The notes beneath the pieces were generated by a model that saw only the letters and a program-made list of their open reading frames with translations, had not been told where the DNA came from and did no database searches. Both the position numbers and the translations under genes were made by a program. From Bacteroidota bacterium (lineage in GTDB: Bacteria > Bacteroidota > Bacteroidia > Chitinophagales > Chitinophagaceae): DNA of 8,480 nucleotides. The stretch is taken from assembly GCA_028877005.1 (NCBI GenBank), contig JAGWPI010000197.1:1-8480 (forward strand), written 5' to 3'. This document shows, one piece after another, positions 1-6,081 of this stretch. How positions within the stretch are numbered: the first letter of the stretch is position 1; the number at the start of each line of letters is the position of its first letter.

Positions 1-1
1 A

Positions 2-508
2 AGAGATGATTTTATGGAGCAACCCCCTAAAAAATATTTCAGGTTAGCTCCCGGACAAATGGTACGTTTAAAAAGTGCCTATATAATACAATGCAATGAG
101 GTTATAAAAGATACAGAAGGCAACATTATAGAATTAAAATGTACCTATATACCTGAAAGTAAAAGTGGAAATGATATGAGTGGTATACATGTTAAAGGTA
201 CACTTCACTGGGTAAGTGTTACCCATGCCTTACCTATTGAAGTTAGACTATATGATAGGCTATTTACTGTTGAAAATGTAGATGGTGCTGAAGGCGATTT
301 TAAAAATTATTTTAATCCACAATCCTTGGAAGTTTTGCATCAGGTATATGCTGAGCCCTCTTTAATAAATGCTAATTTTGAAGAGCGCTATCAATTTTTG
401 CGAAAAGGATATTTTTGTTTAGATAAAGATTCAAATGCCAACAAACTTGTATTTAACCGAACAGTTGGCTTAAAAGATACTTGGGCTAAAGAAATGAAAA
501 AAGCATAA
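2..508 (+). CDS. glnS: Glutaminyl-tRNA synthetase, C-terminal part (5' end outside window)
   Basis: This is the last 168 codons of GlnRS, the cytoplasmic class I enzyme that attaches glutamine to tRNA-Gln using ATP. The reading frame is open to the left edge: the codons before the first in-window ATG (position 14) read R-D-D-F, matching the conserved RDDF that precedes the anticodon-binding domain. That ATG is therefore internal and not the start. What is visible is the C-terminal beta-barrel anticodon-binding region. It carries the family signatures KGTLHWVS, HALPIEVRLYDRLF, the NPxSLEV stretch, AEPSL, GYFCLD and the closing FNRTVGLKDTWAK. GlnRS is usually about 550 residues, so roughly 70% including the HIGH and KMSKS catalytic motifs lies upstream. 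tilS follows after 36 bp on the same strand and may be co-transcribed. The family identification is near certain. Confidence 0.96.
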   Translation, partial: RDDFMEQPPKKYFRLAPGQMVRLKSAYIIQCNEVIKDTEGNIIELKCTYIPESKSGNDMSGIHVKGTLHWVSVTHALPIEVRLYDRLFTVENVDGAEGDFKNYFNPQSLEVLHQVYAEPSLINANFEERYQFLRKGYFCLDKDSNANKLVFNRTVGLKDTWAKEMKKA

Positions 509-518
509 ATGCTTTCAT
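494..518 (+). repeat. Imperfect inverted repeat across the glnS stop codon
   Basis: The stretch forms an imperfect palindrome. AAAGCA (500-505) pairs with TGCTTT (510-515) around a 4-nt loop. The stem can extend outward to ATG/CAT (494-496 and 516-518) if three A residues bulge on the left arm. It overlaps the last codons and the TAA of glnS. No T-tract follows, so it is not a standard intrinsic terminator. It could be a weak attenuating or mRNA-protecting hairpin between glnS and tilS, or chance in AT-rich DNA. Confidence 0.3.
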
Positions 519-544
519 AATCAATATAGCCTTAATGAAACTTT

Positions 545-1894
545 ATGAATTTATTGCAACAATTTCAGCAAAAATGGGAAAATAACTTTTCATATCTACA
601 TCCTACTAACTGTTCACTATTATTAGCAGTTAGCGGTGGTGTTGATAGTGTTGTACTTTTAGATTTATTGTATCACTTGGGTTTTCATTTAGCTATAGCC
701 CATGTAAACTTTCAACTAAGGGATGAAGAAAGTAACAGAGATGAACAATTTGTAAAAGATATTGCAGCAAAGTATCAAGTAAAATGTTTCATAAAACGGG
801 TTAATACTGCAGAATTTGCTGTTTCAGAGAAAGTATCTATACAAGTAGCAGCAAGGAAAATACGTTACCAATGGTTTAGTGAGTTATTGAATGAAGATTA
901 TTTTAATGATTATCCTAATAAGCTTATTGTTACTGCTCATCATGCTAATGATCAAATAGAAACCGTTTTATTTCGATTTTTTAGGGGTACCGGTTTAATT
1001 GGTTTGCAAGGTATACCGCAAAAAAATAATCAAATTATCCGGCCACTATTATTTGCATATAAAAATAATATACTTAGTTATGCGCAAGAAAATAATTTGC
1101 AATGGGTAGATGATTCTTCTAATAGTAGTAGTTATTATACCCGAAATTTTATCCGCTTACAACTAATGCCAATTTTACATCAACATTTCCCTAAAATTGA
1201 TATTACTATAAATGAAAATATTCATCGGTTAACCGAGGCTGCACAAATTTATCAGGAAGCTATTACAGCTAAATTAAAAAAACTGATGATACCCGTAAAA
1301 GATGGCATTCAAGTACCCATTGCATTATTAAAAAAAACAGCCCCATTTCAAACTATTGTGTGGGAATTGGTGAAACAGTTTAATGCAGATGCGCACCAAA
1401 TATCGGAAATTGTAAAATTGTTAGATGCTCAAAATGGCAGTGTTTTGTATACAGACACACATAGGTTTATAAAGCATCGAAATTGGTTATTCATTCAACC
1501 TAAAATAATACAAAATGTTGAGCTGATAGCTATTAATGAGTGGACAGACAGTATCCATTTTGGCAATGCGCAATTACATTTTCAACAATTGCAAACCCCT
1601 AAGTATATTCAGTTATCTACAAATGAATTATTGCTAGATGAAGCAACTATCTCCTTTCCGCTTGTGTTACGCAAATGGAAAACTGGCGATTATTTTTATC
1701 CGTTCGGGATGACGCATAAAAAGAAAATAAGCCGTTTTTTAGCAGATTTAAAATTGTCATTACCAGAAAAGGAATCTGTTTGGGTTTTAGAAATGAATAA
1801 AAAAATAATTTGGGTAATTGGTTATAGAGCTGATAATAGGTTTAAAATAAAATTGAATACAAAAAAGTGTATTAAAATTACTTACCTAAAATAG
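545..1894 (+). CDS. tilS: tRNA(Ile)-lysidine synthetase
   Basis: TilS uses ATP to attach lysine to C34 of the CAU-anticodon tRNA-Ile, switching it from AUG to AUA decoding. AUA codons are common in this AT-rich window, so the function should be essential. The 449-residue protein has the N-type ATP pyrophosphatase PP-loop SGGVDS at 30-35. AHHANDQIET at 131-140 has N where many homologues have D. DSSN...YTRNFIR at 190-204 is the TilS-specific motif. A middle substrate-binding region spans about 210-310. The C-terminal TilS domain spans about 370-436, with RKWKTGDYFYPFGM and KKKISRFLADLK. Length is normal for the full three-domain form. The ATG at 545 leaves about 25 residues before the first beta-strand of the PP-loop fold, as expected. 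An ATG at 534 is in another frame. There is no evident Shine-Dalgarno sequence. Its 3' end overlaps the convergent rhomboid gene by 13 bp. Confidence 0.97.
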   Translation: MNLLQQFQQKWENNFSYLHPTNCSLLLAVSGGVDSVVLLDLLYHLGFHLAIAHVNFQLRDEESNRDEQFVKDIAAKYQVKCFIKRVNTAEFAVSEKVSIQVAARKIRYQWFSELLNEDYFNDYPNKLIVTAHHANDQIETVLFRFFRGTGLIGLQGIPQKNNQIIRPLLFAYKNNILSYAQENNLQWVDDSSNSSSYYTRNFIRLQLMPILHQHFPKIDITINENIHRLTEAAQIYQEAITAKLKKLMIPVKDGIQVPIALLKKTAPFQTIVWELVKQFNADAHQISEIVKLLDAQNGSVLYTDTHRFIKHRNWLFIQPKIIQNVELIAINEWTDSIHFGNAQLHFQQLQTPKYIQLSTNELLLDEATISFPLVLRKWKTGDYFYPFGMTHKKKISRFLADLKLSLPEKESVWVLEMNKKIIWVIGYRADNRFKIKLNTKKCIKITYLK

Positions 1895-2520
1895 CCCAAT
1901 ACTTCTTGCACAAAATGATTGATGGGGCTAAATGTGCTTAAAAATCTAGAAGTAATAATTAAAAATACTATACCATAAATAGCACCCCAAAAATGGGCTG
2001 AGTGATTGATGCGTGATTGACCGCTTCTTGATAAATATGCTGAAATTCCTAAATAAATAATGCCAAATATAAAGGCAGGAAATTCAATGGGAATAAAGAT
2101 TAATCCTAAAGGCTGTGTAGGTGCTAAAAAAACAAAAGCAAATACTACTGCCGATACTGCCCCAGATGCGCCTAAACTTCTGTAAGCATAATTATCTGCA
2201 TTTTTAAAATAGGTGGGTAGTAAACACACTACCAGCGAGCTAATGTATAAAATTAGGAATAGAGGTTTACCTCTATCTCCAAAAATTGTAACAAAAAAAT
2301 TTTCAATTGCTTCACCAAACATATAAAATGCATACATGTTAAAAGCCAAGTGCATAATATCGGCATGTATAAAACCGCAGGTAATAAACCTATACCATTG
2401 GTGTTGATTTTTAATGGCCGGGGGGTAAAAAATAAGCTCATCCATTAAATTTTCATTCGAAAACGCTATAAATGAAACAATACAAGTTACTGCTATAATA
2501 ATAATGGTAATTGAAATCAT
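1882..2520 (-). CDS. Rhomboid family intramembrane serine protease
   Basis: This is a 212-residue polytopic inner-membrane protein, the minimal six-helix bacterial rhomboid size. Rhomboids cleave transmembrane substrates inside the bilayer with a Ser-His dyad. Both residues are in place: Ser119 in GASGA (117-121) at the start of TM4, and His176 in NHSAHFWGAIYG at the start of TM6. The HxxxN motif of TM2 is present as H57 and N61, and His52 precedes it (HADIMHLAFN), so the oxyanion-hole residues are also conserved. The YRF at 43-45 corresponds to the WR-type motif of the L1 loop. Predicted helices lie near 3-21, 47-68, 86-104, 119-135, 138-164 and 177-196. There is no cytosolic extra domain or zinc finger. 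It starts 27 bp downstream of rlmH and probably shares its transcript. Substrates cannot be inferred from context. Confidence 0.93.
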   Translation of the reverse strand: MISITIIIIAVTCIVSFIAFSNENLMDELIFYPPAIKNQHQWYRFITCGFIHADIMHLAFNMYAFYMFGEAIENFFVTIFGDRGKPLFLILYISSLVVCLLPTYFKNADNYAYRSLGASGAVSAVVFAFVFLAPTQPLGLIFIPIEFPAFIFGIIYLGISAYLSRSGQSRINHSAHFWGAIYGIVFLIITSRFLSTFSPINHFVQEVLGYFR

Positions 2521-2547
2521 ACTGTAATTTAAGCCGCTATTTATAAT

Positions 2548-3021
2548 TTATAGATGATGATATTTCTCATTTTTTAGGATAGTGCATGCCCTATACACCT
2601 GTTCAGCTAAAATTAGTCGAACCAACATATGCGGAAATACTAATTTTGAGAGGCTCCATACAAAATTGGCACGTTTTAAAATTACATCATCCACACCAAA
2701 TGCCCCTCCAATTAAAAAAATAATTTTTTTAAGGCCCGCATTGGCACGTTGTTGAATAAAATCTGCTAATTCAACAGATGTAAGTTGCTTACCACGTTCA
2801 TCCAATAATATTAGATAGTTATCCTGCTGTAGCTGATGCAGTATTTGTTCGGCTTCCATTTTTTTTAAATTGGCAGCACTTAAAGCAGTAGATTGTTTAA
2901 CGGGTTTCAAAATCATCCATTCCACTGAAAAATAATTCTGGATGCGCTTTGTAAATTCCCCAATGCCATTTTGCACATAGTTATCATGAGGTTTTCCCAG
3001 CGACCAAAATTCAATTTTCAT
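2548..3021 (-). CDS. rlmH: 23S rRNA (pseudouridine1915-N3)-methyltransferase RlmH
   Basis: RlmH is the SAM-dependent SPOUT methyltransferase that methylates N3 of pseudouridine 1915 in helix 69 of 23S rRNA on assembled 70S ribosomes. The product is 157 residues, matching the roughly 155-160 residues of the family. It shows the whole conserved framework. The N-terminal strand MKIEFWSLGK is followed by LLDERGKQLTSVELA (72-86). FLIGGAFGVDD (102-112) forms part of the trefoil-knot SAM pocket. WSLSKLVFPHMLVRLILAEQVYRA spans 122-145, and the terminal YHH (154-156) is needed for substrate binding and catalysis in the family. The enzyme acts in the cytoplasm as a homodimer. It lies 62 bp downstream of the two-TM sensor-like gene and 27 bp upstream of the rhomboid gene on the same strand. 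The older name is ybeA/orfX type. Confidence 0.97.
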   Translation of the reverse strand: MKIEFWSLGKPHDNYVQNGIGEFTKRIQNYFSVEWMILKPVKQSTALSAANLKKMEAEQILHQLQQDNYLILLDERGKQLTSVELADFIQQRANAGLKKIIFLIGGAFGVDDVILKRANFVWSLSKLVFPHMLVRLILAEQVYRACTILKNEKYHHL

Positions 3022-3041
3022 GTTTTGATGTTTAATAGGTA

Positions 3042-3062
3042 GGTTTAATTACTAGGTAAACC
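3042..3062 (-). repeat. Short inverted repeat in the spacer before rlmH
   Basis: GGTTTA and TAAACC, each 6 bp, are separated by 9 bp in the 62-bp spacer between the two-TM gene and rlmH. On the minus strand the sequence ACCTA followed shortly by TTAAAC occurs twice in this spacer, so there is also a weak direct repeat. It could be a small operator or an RNA hairpin in the rlmH leader. The stem is short and AT-rich and no T-tract follows, so chance is a serious alternative. Confidence 0.22.
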
Positions 3063-3083
3063 AAAATAATGACTATTTAGTGT

Positions 3084-3737
3084 TTATATTTTTATGATTT
3101 CATATCCAATAATCAATACATAAACAAATATAATCATGCCTATGAAAATAAGCACAAATACTGGAATTAATCCCACTAATAAATACAATTTGCTTTTAAA
3201 TAAATTACTAAAAGTAAATGTATTACTTTGCTCAATCATGCCATTATTATGTGCTTTTAAAAATTTAATTAAGTAAAACTGGTATTGATTAAATGCAGGT
3301 TGTAAAACTTGTTCAATAATTAATTGCAAAGAATCCTTGTTTTGAGGCATGTGTTGGTAATAGTAAATTATAAGTGTATTATATTTTTTTCTGGCTATTT
3401 TTAAACTATCTAATATTAATCCATCGGCAGTATGAAGCAAATTTTTATTAGAAATGCTATCGAAACGAAAATTGTTTTGTGCAATCATTTTCTGCCAAGA
3501 TTCATTACTGTGTTTTTCTTTATTGTTATAAGCCGTTTGTAGGAATAATGACCAATTGGCATAAGAAGACTGTAATATATTTTGGCTAATATCATTAAAG
3601 CGAGCTTCGCCACTAATAAGTTTACTATATTCTTTATCAATTTTTATGGCAAAGAAATAATAAAAGGTAAATGTAATTACCAGTGTAAATGACAATAAAG
3701 CAATTAAGCCTTTTTTAGAAAAAAAAATGGAAGCCAT
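3084..3737 (-). CDS. Two-TM membrane protein with extracytoplasmic helical domain (4HB_MCP-like)
   Basis: This is a 217-residue protein I cannot assign to a known function. A short basic N-terminus (SKKG) precedes a hydrophobic helix at about 10-30. Then comes a polar, helix-rich segment of about 150 residues (31-180). A second strongly hydrophobic helix sits at about 183-212, and the protein ends five residues later. This layout matches the ligand-binding half of a chemoreceptor or histidine kinase: TM1, four-helix bundle, TM2. HAMP, kinase and methyl-accepting regions are all missing. I see no coding continuation in the 62 bp before rlmH, so it does not look like a fresh truncation. Stand-alone proteins annotated as MCP four-helix-bundle domain proteins occur in Bacteroidota, which favours this reading, but the domain call rests on topology only. 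It is codirectional with its neighbours; the 96-bp gap upstream leaves room for its own promoter. Confidence 0.8.
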   Translation of the reverse strand: MASIFFSKKGLIALLSFTLVITFTFYYFFAIKIDKEYSKLISGEARFNDISQNILQSSYANWSLFLQTAYNNKEKHSNESWQKMIAQNNFRFDSISNKNLLHTADGLILDSLKIARKKYNTLIIYYYQHMPQNKDSLQLIIEQVLQPAFNQYQFYLIKFLKAHNNGMIEQSNTFTFSNLFKSKLYLLVGLIPVFVLIFIGMIIFVYVLIIGYEIIKI

Positions 3738-3833
3738 AGTATCGATTTGCGATTTACGAATATAGCCAACATATTTTATCTCAGCTTTTTATAAAAGGTT
3801 ATTTTGTTTTTTGGGGATGAGTTTATCTGCCTT
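3738..3833 (-). other. Intergenic spacer between DUF4954 gene and two-TM gene
   Basis: At 96 bp this is the longest gene-free stretch in the window. It contains only a weak near-palindrome (CTTTT/AAAAG around TAT, 3785-3797) without a T-tract on the minus strand. On the minus strand there are partial matches to the Bacteroidota -7 element TAnnTTTG (TATGTTGG and TATATTCG, each with one mismatch) but no properly spaced TTG-type -33 element that I can find. A promoter for the two-TM gene here is plausible but not shown. Confidence 0.3.
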
Positions 3834-6056
3834 TTATTTTGGTAACTGGAATTGTTTTTTTATTTGCTGTAAGGCATTTTTAAATGTTTTTAGCTCTTTA
3901 TTTTGTTGTTGAATAAAGGTATTATCAGCTAATTTTCCCATTACTGCTTCCATTTCTTCATCTGAATCGTACACCATTTTTCTATATGGATTGATGTAAT
4001 CTTTTTTTCTTGAAAGAAAAATTTGTTCTGTAATCCAAGTTTTTGTTAAAAGTGTTTCGTTCAGTAAATCATTAAGTTTGGTTGCATCTAATTTATTCCA
4101 ATCTATGTTGTATAATTCAGATAATGATGCCAAAGCATGCATATTTTTTTCAAATAAATACTTCTCTCCTTGTAATTGGTAAAAATCATGTACTTCTTCC
4201 CAATTTTTTATGCTACCTTTTTTTATACTTAATAGTAAATCATCAACTGTTTTTTTCGCCATTAATTGTCCACCAACATTTATCCATTCATTTCTAACAA
4301 CTTTTGGCATTAATTTTTTTAAATGGGCAATACTTTTTATTTGGTTTGTTTTTATCCAGTTTAATAGATGATTGGTGCCATAATAGGCAATCATTTTTTT
4401 GTATAGATGATATGCCTGATAAACCTTAATAACCAGGGTTGGACGTTTGGTATTTTCGGCGTTGGGTAAAATAATGGTTAATTGCTCAATAATATTAAGT
4501 TGTTTTTGCTCCAATAAAAATTTGCCTTGCTCTATGCATGCCACTTTATTGTTATCAATGTTGGCCTCCTTATTAAAATAAGCTTTACCTGTAATATATT
4601 GTAAAGTTTCAATGGCTTGAAACATTTCATTAATTGTATCCGGTGCTAAGAAATCATATTCTAAATATTGAATTTTTTCTGTTCTTTTATCTCTATCAAT
4701 ATATTTCCAACTATTTCTAGCTAAAGCGTACATGTTATACATAAACCAATAACCCGGCATAATTACCAATTGATTCTTTTCGTTATCAATGCTTACCAGG
4801 GAAAAAGGGAGTGTAATATTTAATTCTGCAGGGTAATCACCTTTGGCCAAAATGGTGTAACTGGCAAATTTAGAATTATGTTTTAAGCTAACACATAAAC
4901 CAGGCCAAAAGCCACGTCCCATTACCATTTCTCCATCGGCCCCTCTTGAATTGTGGTTAGAGCCAATAGTTGCACCTGCGGCAATATTACTTTGCCCCAT
5001 CAACAATGCAGCACATAGAAATGAGTTATTGTGGTGTTGCTCGTGAGCGGGGAAAATGAGTGAATTTAAAACCTCGCAACAGGAAATGGTAGCATTATTA
5101 CCTAAGTATGAATTAATGAGTCGGGCACCATATTTTAATTGAGAATGAGATGCCATAATAAACCTTACTGCTTTAACCCCATAAAATATTCTGCAGCCAT
5201 AGCCAATAATACCGTTCACTAGTTCACAGCCCTCACCAATTTGTGTTTGACCTTCTTTTCCGGAGTTAATAGTTAAATTTTTTAATTTATTTGCGCCTTT
5301 TATGTAAGCATCTTCACCAATCCAAACATCTTTTAAAATTGCACAATTTTTTATCACTGTTCTACTGCCTACCTTTCCGTAGTAACCTCTTTTTTGATTA
5401 AATTGTTTTTCAGTAAAGTTTTTAAATTGTTGCAGCAAATCAACATCATTTCTGTATTTGCTCCATAAATAGGCATCTCCGGGTAGCATGCCGTTAAAAG
5501 GAATAACACTTCGGCCTCCATTCTCATTACAAATTTCCATCCATATTCTAATGGATTCATCTTCTCCCTCTTTTACAATACCATTTCCAAATTTTGCATG
5601 GTTTGTGGTAACCATTTCATTAATGTTTGCCAAAATACATTCATTGCCAATAATGAAATGTGAAAGATAATTTACATTATCAATTACAACATTATCTCCA
5701 ATATCGCAGCTAATTATAATGGAGTTATATAAACCAACAGGAATGGTTAAATCGCTAAAGTTTAAGCATACAGGTTCTAATTTACCAATTCTTACTAGTC
5801 CAAAAAATTTACAGTTCTTTACTAATTCCGGATTAAAAGCATCTGATACCAGAATATTATTCCAATCATCACTTGTATTTCTGTTTTTTACTAACGCTTC
5901 AATTTCATAAGCAGTTAATGTTCTATAAGTTATGCCACTTCTGTTTTGGGTGTTACGTAAATAATATTCGTTTTTACCTTTGGGTAAAAATTGAGTAGGA
6001 ATAAAATGATAACCCAATTGTTGCATGGGTATTTTTTGAATATTATTTTCAGGCAT
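3834..6056 (-). CDS. DUF4954-type left-handed beta-helix protein
   Basis: This 740-residue protein belongs, by recognition of its overall pattern, to the DUF4954 family, which is found largely in Bacteroidota and has no established function known to me. The N-terminal part carries YRTLTAYEIEALVKNRN (44-60), then NCKFFGLVRIGKLEP (81-95). Hexapeptide-like beta-helix turns of the form (I/V)GxxxxI follow at about 110-148 and 226-330. An insert with NENGGR, PFNGMLPGDAYLWSKYRND lies between them (177-205). The most striking part is HEQHHNNS (338-345) and TIGSNHNSRGADGE (363-376), dense in His, Asn and Ser on the helix surface and the best candidate for a catalytic or metal site. From about 430 to the end the protein is mostly alpha-helical; some databases may split this as a separate DUF. 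No signal peptide is seen, so it should be cytosolic. It starts 25 bp after glmS, suggesting translation from one mRNA and a link to amino-sugar metabolism (inference). Confidence 0.9.
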   Translation of the reverse strand: MPENNIQKIPMQQLGYHFIPTQFLPKGKNEYYLRNTQNRSGITYRTLTAYEIEALVKNRNTSDDWNNILVSDAFNPELVKNCKFFGLVRIGKLEPVCLNFSDLTIPVGLYNSIIISCDIGDNVVIDNVNYLSHFIIGNECILANINEMVTTNHAKFGNGIVKEGEDESIRIWMEICNENGGRSVIPFNGMLPGDAYLWSKYRNDVDLLQQFKNFTEKQFNQKRGYYGKVGSRTVIKNCAILKDVWIGEDAYIKGANKLKNLTINSGKEGQTQIGEGCELVNGIIGYGCRIFYGVKAVRFIMASHSQLKYGARLINSYLGNNATISCCEVLNSLIFPAHEQHHNNSFLCAALLMGQSNIAAGATIGSNHNSRGADGEMVMGRGFWPGLCVSLKHNSKFASYTILAKGDYPAELNITLPFSLVSIDNEKNQLVIMPGYWFMYNMYALARNSWKYIDRDKRTEKIQYLEYDFLAPDTINEMFQAIETLQYITGKAYFNKEANIDNNKVACIEQGKFLLEQKQLNIIEQLTIILPNAENTKRPTLVIKVYQAYHLYKKMIAYYGTNHLLNWIKTNQIKSIAHLKKLMPKVVRNEWINVGGQLMAKKTVDDLLLSIKKGSIKNWEEVHDFYQLQGEKYLFEKNMHALASLSELYNIDWNKLDATKLNDLLNETLLTKTWITEQIFLSRKKDYINPYRKMVYDSDEEMEAVMGKLADNTFIQQQNKELKTFKNALQQIKKQFQLPK

Positions 6057-6081
6057 TTTTTACATTTTAGAGTTTACTTTT

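Noticed and set aside
14..508. A complete 164-residue gene starting at position 14
   Set aside because: The frame continues to the left edge with the conserved GlnRS residues RDDF before this ATG, and the content is only the GlnRS C-terminal domain.
954..962. N instead of D in the TilS AHHxDDQ motif (AHHANDQIET) as a sign of inactivation
   Set aside because: All other catalytic motifs are intact and, as far as I recall, AHHAND variants are common in Bacteroidota TilS, so this looks like normal lineage variation.
2253..2441. A 62-codon frame on the minus strand inside the rhomboid gene
   Set aside because: It overlaps the conserved TM1-TM3 part of the rhomboid protein in another frame and has no recognisable features.
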